The notes beneath the pieces are model-generated. The model saw only the letters and a program-made list of their open reading frames with translations, was not told where the DNA came from and did no database searches. DNA of 64,000 bases. Origin: Algicoccus sp048820935. Its GTDB lineage: Bacteria > Pseudomonadota > Gammaproteobacteria > Burkholderiales > Burkholderiaceae_B. Positions 27,151-35,551 of this stretch are shown piece after piece. Both the position numbers and the translations under genes were made by a program. Location: positions 1-64,000 of the forward strand of contig NZ_JBMERD010000011.1 of assembly GCF_048820935.1 (NCBI RefSeq). Direction: 5' to 3'. Within the stretch, counting starts at the first letter, position 1, and each line of letters begins with the position of its first letter.

Positions 27151-27828
27151 ATGGGTATCGGATTCAGAGTCCTTGAACGTACACAAGTCGTTAGCACACA
27201 CCAAATTGAGCGCTTTAAAACTTTACCGGTCGCTAATGTCAGCGACATGATGGGACGTCTACCTGGTACTGGCCCATCACTCAGACCCTACCACCGTCAA
27301 GGCGTCATGGCCGGACCTGCGTTGACTGTTAAAGCCCCCGCTGGCGACAACCTAATGCTGCACAAGGCCATCAACATGGCACAACCTGGTGATGTCATTG
27401 TCGTGGATGCTGCCGGTGATGTCAGCCGCGCACTCATGGGTGAACTTATGCTCGCGTACGCCATTAAGCGCGGTGTGGCCGGATTTGTCCTCAATGGGGC
27501 GATTCGGGATTGCGATGCATTTTTGGAACAAAACTTACCCACGTTTGCCGCTGGCGTCAATCATCTTGGGCCTTATAAAAATGGCCCAGGCGAAATCAAC
27601 ACACCGATTGCGATCAACAACATGGTCATCATGCCAGGCGATCTAATCCTAGGAGACTCTGACGGTGTGGTGTGCGTTCCTATTTCACAATGCGATGAAA
27701 TTTACGAATTAACACAACGCAAACATGCACAAGAACTAGAACAACTTAAAGCCATTGAAGCCGGCACCAACGATCGCAGCTGGGTCGATGCGGCCCTTCT
27801 CAAAGCAGGCTGCAGCCTGCCTAATTAA
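27151..27828 (+). CDS. RraA-like / dimethylmenaquinone methyltransferase-family protein (possible aldolase or decarboxylase)
   Basis: A 225-residue member of the RraA-like fold family: VANVSDMMGRLPG, GDNLMLHKAIN, GDVIVVDAAGD and GFVLNGAIRDCDA are landmarks. Some relatives are metal-dependent 4-hydroxy-4-methyl-2-oxoglutarate/oxaloacetate aldolases with an R-D-x2-E/D motif. Here RD is followed by CDA, so the final acid is an alanine, and aldolase activity is uncertain. It is not expected to be an RNase E regulator or a methyltransferase despite old names. It has a strong AAGGAG and sits between a dehydrogenase and a Bug protein. Confidence 0.82.
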   Translation: MGIGFRVLERTQVVSTHQIERFKTLPVANVSDMMGRLPGTGPSLRPYHRQGVMAGPALTVKAPAGDNLMLHKAINMAQPGDVIVVDAAGDVSRALMGELMLAYAIKRGVAGFVLNGAIRDCDAFLEQNLPTFAAGVNHLGPYKNGPGEINTPIAINNMVIMPGDLILGDSDGVVCVPISQCDEIYELTQRKHAQELEQLKAIEAGTNDRSWVDAALLKAGCSLPN

Positions 27829-27858
27829 TCCATGTAGTTTTGTTCAGGAGACAAACCC

Positions 27859-28863
27859 ATGTTCACTTTCACACCCACTATTTCTAAGCGCTTGATCACA
27901 ACCGTCGGTCTTTGCGCCACACTCTCAGCCATCCCATTGAGTGCAGCACTCGCACAAACTGACGCTTATCCATCCAGACCCATTCATTTGGTTGTGCCCT
28001 TTCCACCCGGCGGCGGTACAGACCTAATCGGTCGTGCTGTTGCAATGCAGCTCGCCAATGATACCGGCTGGACTGTGGTCGTTGATAACAAAGGGGGTGC
28101 TGGTGGCACCATTGGTGTTGACGCGGCCGCTAAGGCTAAGCCTGATGGCTACACACTGGTTCTGGGTCAGACCAGTAACCTTGCCATCGGTCCCTGGCTC
28201 TATAAAAGCCTGCCCTACAATCCAAAAACTGACCTCACGCCCATTGGCTTAGTCAGCGTCTCCCCTATCGCCATGGCAACAGGTGCCAATACGCCTTACA
28301 AAACTTTCGCTGACGTGGTTAATGCTTCGAAAGAAAAGCCAGGTTCAATCACTTTAGGTTTTTCAGGTAACGGCACAGTGGCCCATTTGTCTGGAACCAG
28401 CATTGAAAAAACCTCAGGCATTGAGCTCACGCATATTCCTTACAAAGGCGCATCGCAAGCGATGACCGATCTGATTGGCGGTGGTATTGATCTTTATATG
28501 TCATCTATCCCCACATTACTCAACCAAATCCGGGCCGGCCAGCTTCGTGCCATTGCCGTCACATCACCTGAACGGGCACCGGAATTACCTGATACACCAT
28601 CACTGAGTGAATCCGGTTATAAGGATTTTGATTTGCAATCATGGTGGGGCATTCTGGCACCAGCTGGTGTTCCAGCCGACGTGGTTGAAACAGTGAACAA
28701 AGCATTAAATCAAGCACTGCAAAACCCTGAATTGATCGAGAAGTTGCAAGCATCTGGTGGACAAGTTTTGGGAGGCACTCCCGAACAATTCCAGACGTAT
28801 CTGGATCAGGAAATTGAACGTTGGGGCACTCTAGTCAAAGAGTCAGGCGTCACCATGCAATAA
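27859..28863 (+). CDS. Bug-family (TTT) periplasmic solute-binding protein
   Basis: A 334-residue secreted binding protein of the Bug/TctC type. The signal peptide ends near SAALAQ; the mature start SRPIHLVVPFPPGGGTDLIGRAVA, VDNKGGAGGTIG and HIPYKGASQAMTDLIGG are family signatures. Bug proteins bind carboxylates for tripartite tricarboxylate transporters, but no TctA/TctB membrane genes are in this window, so it is an orphan, as most Bugs in Alcaligenaceae are. It shares the operon with the dehydrogenase and RraA-like genes (30-base gap, CAGGAG binding site). Confidence 0.93.
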   Translation: MFTFTPTISKRLITTVGLCATLSAIPLSAALAQTDAYPSRPIHLVVPFPPGGGTDLIGRAVAMQLANDTGWTVVVDNKGGAGGTIGVDAAAKAKPDGYTLVLGQTSNLAIGPWLYKSLPYNPKTDLTPIGLVSVSPIAMATGANTPYKTFADVVNASKEKPGSITLGFSGNGTVAHLSGTSIEKTSGIELTHIPYKGASQAMTDLIGGGIDLYMSSIPTLLNQIRAGQLRAIAVTSPERAPELPDTPSLSESGYKDFDLQSWWGILAPAGVPADVVETVNKALNQALQNPELIEKLQASGGQVLGGTPEQFQTYLDQEIERWGTLVKESGVTMQ

Positions 28864-28899
28864 AAAACCTACGGCGTAAAACCTACGTAGCAAAACCCA

Positions 28900-28934
28900 C
28901 GAAGAGTGGTCTGTGCAACACAGGCCACTCTTCG
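28900..28934. terminator. Strong hairpin between convergent bug and waaA genes, probable bidirectional terminator
   Basis: CGAAGAGTGG (28900-28909) pairs perfectly with CCACTCTTCG (28925-28934), and the inner bases TCTGTG/CACAGG extend the stem around a CAA loop. U-runs on both sides are poor (CACTTAATTTC rightward, GGGTTTTGC leftward). Its place between two convergent genes supports a terminator role. Confidence 0.6.
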
Positions 28935-29004
28935 ACACTTAATTTCTACGCGACGTTTTGTAGCTTCGTGTTTGTGTTTAGTGTCTGTCGTTTATTTCTT
29001 ATTT

Positions 29005-30387
29005 TTACAATGACTTACCATCGAGGCATGCCAAGATCCGCTGCGTTGCGCCCACATGCTGAGCAACCCATGACTGACCAGTTTGACCAATTCCCTGGCT
29101 TTTCTGAGGTTGCGCAATCCAGCGTCGTGCCAGATCAACTGCACTTTTAGCATCTGAAACTTGCGACAAAACGCCCGCTTGTAACGCACTTTCCACCGCG
29201 TCTTTAAAGTTTCTGATGTTGGGCCCAACAATCACCGGCACACCAACGGCACTGGCTTCAATAAAATTCTGCCCACCGAACGGCTCAAAACTTCCCCCGA
29301 CGATCGCCACATCGGCTGCACCATAAAAAAACGGCAGTTCACCCATCGTATCGCCTAAAACCACATCCAATGTCTGTATCGATTCCCCTGGGGCATCTCG
29401 CAACAACGACCAACGAGCATAGTGCATCCCAGTGTCACTTAACTCACGGGCCACTTCGTCAAATCGCTGCGGATGTCTTGGCACAATCACAAATAAAGGC
29501 TTTACTTGTGTTGGCTCTTCAGAGATTGTCGCAACATCGCTCACCACATCGCCCTCTATCGAGTGCGGGTCTGGCACAAGCTCATCCTCATGGAGCGCCA
29601 AATCACTTTGAGCCGTCAACAGTGGGATAAATTGCGCTTCTTCACCATCCCGAGTACTAGCGATGACAATGACGGGGCGATTGACTTGTGAACGCCAAGC
29701 TTGCCCTGCTTCGACTGCCAATTTGGGTAAATCTAGATCAAATTTAAGATTGCCACACACTTGTATTCGCTGGGCACCGGCGTCGTACAAACGCTCGCCA
29801 TCTTCTGATGTTTGTGCCAACACCAAAGTCAGTCCTTCATAAGTGTGGCGCATGACACCCAAAAGCAAACGATCAAGTGTCTGATTTTGCTTGGCAGATT
29901 TTTCTGAAAACCGTGCGCTCACGAGAATGACAGGAATGTGCGCACGATTCGCTGCATAAACCAAATTGGGCCAGACTTCGCGCTCAATCAGAATAATTTT
30001 TTGCGGTCTGAAATGCTTCAAAAACCGACGCATCGCGCCCGGAAAGTCATAAGGTATCCATTTCTGAATCACAAATCCGCGAGCAATTTCTTCTGCAAAC
30101 AAGCGTTGTGCTTCTGCTTTACCAGTCGGTGTCATGTGCGTGAGCACAATGCGCTCACCGCGTAGGACAAGGGCTTTCACCAAGGGGACAGATGCACGAA
30201 CCTCACCCACGCTCACGGCATGCACCCAGATCGGATGAGCACCATCCCACGGTTGGGTGTAGTAACCAAAGCGTCCATGCGCGAAGATATCCCAGTGATC
30301 TGTCGTTTTACGCGTTCGCAACCACATCCACAACCAGACGAATGGCGCAGCTAGAACCAACAAAGCGGAATAGATCAGACGCCCCAA
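29005..30387 (-). CDS. waaA: 3-deoxy-D-manno-octulosonic acid (Kdo) transferase
   Basis: A 460-residue GT30 enzyme that adds Kdo to lipid A precursor at the inner membrane. It has an N-terminal membrane anchor (LIYSALLVLAAPFVWLWMWLR), HGRFGYY, WVHAVSVGEVRASVPLV, ILIEREVWPNLV and the C-terminal VGGSFEPFGGQNFIEASAVGVPVIVGP donor-binding block. It is longer than the usual ~425 because of an acidic insert near residues 270-300 (DEDELVPDPHSIEGDVVSDVATISEEP region). It follows waaC in a leftward LPS core operon. Confidence 0.95.
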   Translation of the reverse strand: MGRLIYSALLVLAAPFVWLWMWLRTRKTTDHWDIFAHGRFGYYTQPWDGAHPIWVHAVSVGEVRASVPLVKALVLRGERIVLTHMTPTGKAEAQRLFAEEIARGFVIQKWIPYDFPGAMRRFLKHFRPQKIILIEREVWPNLVYAANRAHIPVILVSARFSEKSAKQNQTLDRLLLGVMRHTYEGLTLVLAQTSEDGERLYDAGAQRIQVCGNLKFDLDLPKLAVEAGQAWRSQVNRPVIVIASTRDGEEAQFIPLLTAQSDLALHEDELVPDPHSIEGDVVSDVATISEEPTQVKPLFVIVPRHPQRFDEVARELSDTGMHYARWSLLRDAPGESIQTLDVVLGDTMGELPFFYGAADVAIVGGSFEPFGGQNFIEASAVGVPVIVGPNIRNFKDAVESALQAGVLSQVSDAKSAVDLARRWIAQPQKSQGIGQTGQSWVAQHVGATQRILACLDGKSL

Positions 30388-30477
30388 ACTTGTAAACTCC
30401 TCTTGCGATCAACACTCTACGGACTGCTTAGTATAAGCACCTGCACACGACCATTGGAGAGACTTTGAACTCAGAAC

Positions 30478-31446
30478 TTATTCTTTTTCTGAGTCAGTCT
30501 CGAATCCTAAGCTGCGCATCGCAGCTAAGACCTCCTCCAACGTCGCTTCCCGCCCACGATCTCCCAAACTAAACGTCTGTCCTGACCCGACCACGGGTGT
30601 ACGCACAGGCGTTGAAGCTTTATAGAGTCCGATGGTATCTACGCCTAAAGCCGCACTCAAGTGCGTCAAACCACTGTCCAGACCAATCATCACGCGGGCT
30701 GAAACCATCAACTGTGCCAGTTCGGTTAAGCTCGACTTCGGTTGCACCCAGGCTTGAGCTCTCGACCCCAACAACGCTTGCGCACGTTGTGCTTCCGTCT
30801 CTGAACCAGCGAGTAAGACCAAGGACAAGCCTTGACGCTGCAAGACATCAAACACGACTTGCCAGTGCTGCTCAGGCCAAAGTTTGTCGTCACGACTCGC
30901 AGACGGCATGATCACCGCATAGGGTTCTGACGTAGGTTGTGCGATAAAACGTTCACCCAACCCAAAATCAGGTGCCCCTGTGACTGAATGGCCCAGTGCC
31001 AATGCGGCCAGCTTTCTTTGTCGAATCACAGCAGGCTGCCAAAACTCAACCCGATGACGCACGTCATAAAACAATGTGCACAAAGGCTCGCGTGCAGAAC
31101 GCCAGTCCAATCCATGATGTACGCCAGATGCCGCCCTCACCAGTCCTATCGATTTGAGCAAGGCCTGCATATCGAGCACCAAATCGTAGCGATTGGCACG
31201 AATTTGTGCCAACACAGCTTGTCGTTCTTTGCGCACTTGCGAAGACCACCAATTACGACGCCAGCGTCGATGGGCCACTGGAATCACCGTCTGAATGGCT
31301 GGATGCCAGCCAGGAATTTCTGCAAACGACTCTTCCACCACCCAATCTATGGTCACACCAGAATGGTGCTTTGCGATGTCAGTCATCGCCGGCAGCATAT
31401 GGATCAGGTCACCCAAAGAAGAGGTTCGAACAATCAGAATTCGCAT
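30478..31446 (-). CDS. waaC: LPS heptosyltransferase I
   Basis: A 322-residue GT9 enzyme that attaches the first heptose to Kdo in the LPS inner core. RILIVRTSSLGDLIHMLPAMTDI is the signature N-terminus, DWVVEESFAEIP and DMQALLKSIGLVRAA follow, and GLDSGLTHLSAALGVDTIGLY is the donor-binding region. Its start overlaps the end of rmlD by 13 bases, so the two are probably coupled. Confidence 0.95.
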   Translation of the reverse strand: MRILIVRTSSLGDLIHMLPAMTDIAKHHSGVTIDWVVEESFAEIPGWHPAIQTVIPVAHRRWRRNWWSSQVRKERQAVLAQIRANRYDLVLDMQALLKSIGLVRAASGVHHGLDWRSAREPLCTLFYDVRHRVEFWQPAVIRQRKLAALALGHSVTGAPDFGLGERFIAQPTSEPYAVIMPSASRDDKLWPEQHWQVVFDVLQRQGLSLVLLAGSETEAQRAQALLGSRAQAWVQPKSSLTELAQLMVSARVMIGLDSGLTHLSAALGVDTIGLYKASTPVRTPVVGSGQTFSLGDRGREATLEEVLAAMRSLGFETDSEKE

Positions 31447-32372
31447 TTTTGCAATCGCATCAAAACATCCTGCACACCAGTCTGCCAGTGTTCAGGCTCA
31501 ATTCCAAAGGCTGTTTGTAACCGTGTCGTATCTAAACGTCCCATCAGTGGACGGGCAGCGGGTGTCGGATATTGCGCGCTTGTCTGCATCAAAACCTGAT
31601 CAATCGGTACACGCAGTTCAAACCCCATCTCTTGAGCTTGTGTAAGCAAATACTGTGCATAACCATGCCACGAAGTGTGACCACCTGCCGTCATGTGATA
31701 GAGACCTGCGTATTGCGTTGGTAGTTGACTGTCACGCAAAGTCCGCAACATGGCATATGTCGTTTGCGCAAGCCAGTGCGCACTAGTTGGCGCCCCCACT
31801 TGGTCACTCACCACAGCCAATGTGTCACGCTCGGCACCCAAACGCAACATGGTTTTTAAAAAGTTATGACCATACTGACTGAAGACCCAGCTTGTACGCA
31901 GAATCAGACTTAAATCATTGCCGGCAGTGACGGCATATTCACCAGCCAACTTACTGCGACCATAGACAGACAGCGGGTTGGTTGGGTCCGCTTCTGTATA
32001 AGGGTCTGACTTCTGGCCATCAAACACATAGTCGGTCGAATAATGCAAAATCGGAATTTGATAACGAGCGGCCACTGCTGCCACCAGACCTGGCGCCACG
32101 CCATTCACACACCAAGCTTGCTCCACCTCGGATTCTGCTTGATCCACGGCTGTATACGCCGCTGTATTCAATATAAATGAAGGTTGAACCGCTTCAATCT
32201 TTGCTTGCAGCTTGGTTTGCAAGGTTGAGAGGTCACCTAGATCCAGATCTTGCCGGGTTAAGCCCACATAGTCAAAATCGGGCGGGCAGCACGCTGCCAA
32301 TGAGCGCCCAAGTTGTCCGGTGGCACCAGTCACTAGCACACGGCAAGTTTTATGGTTGTTTTGATCAGTCAT
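31434..32372 (-). CDS. rmlD: dTDP-4-dehydrorhamnose reductase
   Basis: A 312-residue short-chain dehydrogenase, the last step to dTDP-L-rhamnose. GATGQLGRSL binds NADPH, YSTDYVFDGQ and the YGRSK (Tyr-x3-Lys) catalytic pair follow, and GAPTSAHWLAQ matches the family. The frame is open to a TTG at 32459; the added 29 residues are polar and unlike relatives, so ATG at 32372, eight codons before RVLVTGATG, is chosen with moderate confidence. It is separated from rmlBAC by two unrelated genes and faces the other way. Confidence 0.94.
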   Translation of the reverse strand: MTDQNNHKTCRVLVTGATGQLGRSLAACCPPDFDYVGLTRQDLDLGDLSTLQTKLQAKIEAVQPSFILNTAAYTAVDQAESEVEQAWCVNGVAPGLVAAVAARYQIPILHYSTDYVFDGQKSDPYTEADPTNPLSVYGRSKLAGEYAVTAGNDLSLILRTSWVFSQYGHNFLKTMLRLGAERDTLAVVSDQVGAPTSAHWLAQTTYAMLRTLRDSQLPTQYAGLYHMTAGGHTSWHGYAQYLLTQAQEMGFELRVPIDQVLMQTSAQYPTPAARPLMGRLDTTRLQTAFGIEPEHWQTGVQDVLMRLQKCEF

Positions 32373-32629
32373 GTTGTCCGACAACTGAGATCGTCCATTC
32401 GTTTCTGGATGATCTGTCTGTGATTCATTGTTCATTCTGGCAATTTCTTTGTGAATCAAATTGGATAGGTCAAACCCAAATCATTCGGGCTAGTGTACGA
32501 CGCTTTGCCATCTATCAAAATCTGGTCTGCATCATGACTGATACCAAATTCACAGAATGTGAGATTTTACGCCGAGTGAAGGCCTGCCCAACGCCGATGC
32601 ACTTTTAAAGGTATCGACAGTGGCAGTTT

Positions 32630-33391
32630 TTATACAACGAATGTGCCGATTCCCACCAACAGTAAAAACCACAATGAAATACGTCGGACTAAATCTGCTT
32701 TACCTGAAAGCGCACGCACAAACAAATAAGAACCTAGCCAAGTCGCCATCACATAAAACGGTAAAAACGTCCCAATATATGCAAATTGGATCGGACGCAT
32801 CGCACCTTGTACAAGAAACATCGCCAGCGTCACAACCTGCATAATCGCAAAGAAAATAATAAAAAAGGTTCGAATGGCTACAGGCGATACGTCTTTTGCG
32901 GACATCATATACAACACAAAAGGTGGCCCACCAATTCCACCAATCGATGTTAGAACCCCGCTGGTTAAACCGGCAATGCTGTCTTGTATACGCCCACGTC
33001 GACCGCGGTAATGCCAGCCCGCCAACAGGATGAGCGACAAAACTACCACCACAGCGGCCACCAGTTTGCGCATCAGATGCTGATCCAAACCAGACAGAAC
33101 CCATCCACCCAAGGGGATACCGATTAATGCGGCGGGCACCATGCGCCACACCAATGGCCAGTCTATGTCTTTACGAACACCGGGCAAGACCTGAAAGGTC
33201 GCCATAAAATTCAGACCAATCACAACGATCACCACGTCTGCAGGCACCAGATATAAGCTGAGCACTGGCGCGAGCAATAACCCAGCTCCGAACCCAGAAA
33301 ACGCCCGCATGGTGGCCCCCACAATGGTGGTCAACAACAACACAGCAAACATGCCAGTTGTAGGAAACAGTTCGTTCCAATAGGACAGCAC
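32630..33391 (-). CDS. TauE/SafE-family membrane transporter
   Basis: A 253-residue polytopic membrane protein with about eight hydrophobic segments in two repeats. The paired motifs GATMRAFSGFGAGLLLAPVLSLYL and LTSGVLTSIGGIGGPPFVLYMM are family markers. Members move sulfite, sulfoacetate, C2 acids or other anions; the substrate is unknown. It lies downstream of a GntR regulator in the same direction, with a terminator between them. An intergenic stretch of about 257 bases with no supported gene separates it from rmlD. Confidence 0.88.
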   Translation of the reverse strand: MLSYWNELFPTTGMFAVLLLTTIVGATMRAFSGFGAGLLLAPVLSLYLVPADVVIVVIGLNFMATFQVLPGVRKDIDWPLVWRMVPAALIGIPLGGWVLSGLDQHLMRKLVAAVVVVLSLILLAGWHYRGRRGRIQDSIAGLTSGVLTSIGGIGGPPFVLYMMSAKDVSPVAIRTFFIIFFAIMQVVTLAMFLVQGAMRPIQFAYIGTFLPFYVMATWLGSYLFVRALSGKADLVRRISLWFLLLVGIGTFVV

Positions 33392-33432
33392 GGCAGTTTT
33401 CCAAAAAGCGTCTGAGCGACGCCGAAAAGAAA

Positions 33433-33465
33433 GAATCCACTTAGTCGCTAGTCACAAGTGGATTC
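33433..33465 (-). terminator. Rho-independent terminator after the GntR gene
   Basis: Read leftward, GAATCCACTT (33465-33456) pairs perfectly with AAGTGGATTC (33442-33433) around a 13-base loop, followed by TTTCTTTTC. It lies 28 bases beyond the gntR stop and before tauE, so it should limit or uncouple expression of the transporter. Confidence 0.75.
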
Positions 33466-33493
33466 AGGTGATGATGACAACAAACTCGGTTAT

Positions 33494-34270
33494 TTAATCA
33501 CCAAAGAGACTGCGATAACCGTTAATACCGTGTTCTAGATGCTCACGCATCGCTTGACGAGCGGCATTGGCATCTTGACGCTCAATGGCATCCACGATAC
33601 GTGCATGCTCGAGTTGTTCCTCATGAATGCGTGATGTGCCAGAACTGCGAAACCGCAAAGTCCGGACTGCATCTTTCAGAGCTGAACTCAGATGCCCCAT
33701 GATGCGCACAAAATACGGGTTGTTGGAAGCGTGAATGACCGCCAAATGAAAATCAACAGTCGAGGTTGCACCCGCTTCCCAATCATCAGGCTGCTCTTTT
33801 AGTGCTTTTAATGCCTGATGCAAATCATCGAGTTGAGCTTGTGTACGGTGCACTGCCGCCAAGGCCGCTGCGCCTGACTCAATTTCAACGCGCAGTCGAT
33901 AAACGTCAATCAGCTGTCGGAAGTCCAACAAGTCATCTTGCGCAACTTCAAATGGACGATTATCAATATCTTGTTTAACAAACGTCCCCACACCATGGCG
34001 CGTTTCAACCAAACCGGTCAGTTTCAGACGGGCAATGGCCTCACGCACGACATTTCGGCTCACACCAAACTGGGCACCAAGGGCTTGTTCTGTCGGTAGG
34101 CGCTGTCCTGGGCTTAGGGTTTCATTCAGAATGCGATCCCGAAGCTGTTGTGCGATTTCATCGGCCAGATTCTCGGGTCGACCCAAACTATCAAACGCTG
34201 CGACTGGCTTGACCATCGACTGACGACGAGTTTCACGACTATGAACTGTTCTACCTACTCCGTTCCACAT
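33494..34270 (-). CDS. GntR-family regulator with FCD domain (FadR subfamily)
   Basis: A 258-residue regulator. The winged helix-turn-helix lies at about residues 34-100 (LADEIAQQLRDRILNETLSPGQRLPTEQAL in the first helices, SRNVVREAIARLKLTGLVETR for recognition). A C-terminal all-helical FCD domain has His/Asp metal-binding positions (DFHLAVIHASNNPY; HARIVDAIERQD). FCD regulators respond to small carboxylates such as lactate or sugar acids. A GGGGG-containing ribosome site precedes the ATG at 34270; MVKPVAAF at 34216 is an alternative. It may control tauE. Confidence 0.9.
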   Translation of the reverse strand: MWNGVGRTVHSRETRRQSMVKPVAAFDSLGRPENLADEIAQQLRDRILNETLSPGQRLPTEQALGAQFGVSRNVVREAIARLKLTGLVETRHGVGTFVKQDIDNRPFEVAQDDLLDFRQLIDVYRLRVEIESGAAALAAVHRTQAQLDDLHQALKALKEQPDDWEAGATSTVDFHLAVIHASNNPYFVRIMGHLSSALKDAVRTLRFRSSGTSRIHEEQLEHARIVDAIERQDANAARQAMREHLEHGINGYRSLFGD

Positions 34271-34422
34271 ACTTTACCCCCGTTGCATTGTTACCATATG
34301 ACTTTCGATCATGATTAACCCCGATCTTTTTGTGCTGCTGGTTAGGTTCCGTCAGCCGCGTCGGGTTAGATCCATCATAGTGAGATTTAGCAAGATTGTA
34401 TGAATGTGGGATGTCCAACAAC

Positions 34423-34451
34423 TTGTCTAGTTTTTAATAATTTCTTAATTT
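34423..34451 (+). promoter_or_regulatory. Candidate sigma-70 promoter for rmlBAC
   Basis: TTGTCT (34423-34428) and TAATTT (34446-34451) are spaced by 17 bases in an AT-rich tract ending 25 bases before the rmlB ATG. The -10 match is weak, so this is a suggestion based on spacing and location. Confidence 0.3.
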
Positions 34452-34476
34452 TTATCTAAAAAATGAAGAGCACATC

Positions 34477-35538
34477 ATGATTATAGTGACCGGTGGCGCA
34501 GGTTTTATTGGCAGTAATTTCATTCATCTTTGGCTAGAAAATCAGCAAGAATCTGTTCTGAATTTAGATTTACTAACTTATGCTGGAAATCCAGAAAACT
34601 TATCGATATATCAAGAAGATGATCGATATAAACTAATTCAAACTGACATCGGAAATCGTGTACTGATTGATCAAATCTTGGCAGAGCACAAACCTCGCGC
34701 AATTCTCAACTTTGCGGCCGAATCACACGTCGATCGATCCATTCTCGGACCTCAAGCATTTCTTGAAACCAATGTGATGGGAACGTTCCACCTACTGGAA
34801 TCAACTCGAAACTATTGGACAAAATTACCACTTTCACAACAAAAAGACTTTCGCTTCATCCATGTTTCGACCGATGAAGTCTTCGGAACACTGACACCCG
34901 AAGCACCGGCTTTCACTGAAAACCATCCTTACGAACCGAATAGTCCATACTCTGCCAGCAAGGCCAGTTCAGACCATTTAGTCCGTGCCTGGCACCATAC
35001 TTATGGTTTGCCCACCATCACCACACACTGCAGCAACAACTACGGGCCCTATCATTTCCCAGAGAAATTGATTCCGCTCGTTATCCTGAATGCATTGCAA
35101 GGCAAATCCTTACCCATCTACGGTGATGGTCAACAAGTTCGTGACTGGTTATATGTACGCGACCATGCGCAAGCCTTAATGACCGTGCTGGCCGATGGAG
35201 AGCCAGGTCAGACCTACAACATTGGCGGCAATTGTGAACGCACAAACCTTGATGTGGTGCGCACGATTTGCACGCATTTGGATCAGATTCGTCCTAAAGC
35301 TGACGGCCTGTCTTATGCGGAGCAAATTACGTTTGTGACCGATCGTCCTGGTCACGACCGTCGCTATGCGGTGGACACTCGTAAAATCTCACAAAGCCTA
35401 GGCTGGGAGCCTGAAGAAACCTTCGAAACCGGTCTGCTTAAAACCATACAATGGTATCTGGACAACCCCGAATGGGTTGAGCATGTGACCAGTGGCGCCT
35501 ATCGTCAATGGATTCAGACGCAATACCAACAACCGTAA
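34477..35538 (+). CDS. rmlB: dTDP-glucose 4,6-dehydratase
   Basis: A 353-residue extended short-chain dehydrogenase, the second step to dTDP-L-rhamnose. Present are GGAGFIGSNF (NAD binding), AAESHVDRSI, STDEVFGTL with the catalytic Asp-Glu, YSASKASSDH (Tyr-x3-Lys) and SNNYGPYHFPEKLIP. The first ~250 bases look richer in A/T than the rest of the gene and its neighbours. It starts the rightward rmlB-rmlA-rmlC-glycosyltransferase set. Confidence 0.97.
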   Translation: MIIVTGGAGFIGSNFIHLWLENQQESVLNLDLLTYAGNPENLSIYQEDDRYKLIQTDIGNRVLIDQILAEHKPRAILNFAAESHVDRSILGPQAFLETNVMGTFHLLESTRNYWTKLPLSQQKDFRFIHVSTDEVFGTLTPEAPAFTENHPYEPNSPYSASKASSDHLVRAWHHTYGLPTITTHCSNNYGPYHFPEKLIPLVILNALQGKSLPIYGDGQQVRDWLYVRDHAQALMTVLADGEPGQTYNIGGNCERTNLDVVRTICTHLDQIRPKADGLSYAEQITFVTDRPGHDRRYAVDTRKISQSLGWEPEETFETGLLKTIQWYLDNPEWVEHVTSGAYRQWIQTQYQQP

Positions 35539-35551
35539 AAAACAGACACTT

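Noticed and set aside
28863..28888. Direct repeat AAAACCTACG twice after the first Bug gene
   Set aside because: Two copies only, ten bases, next to the terminator hairpin; most likely incidental.
32177..32608. Rightward open frame of 143 codons over the rmlD start and the following spacer
   Set aside because: Mostly antisense to rmlD; the part outside (after 32460) is short and shows no recognisable protein.
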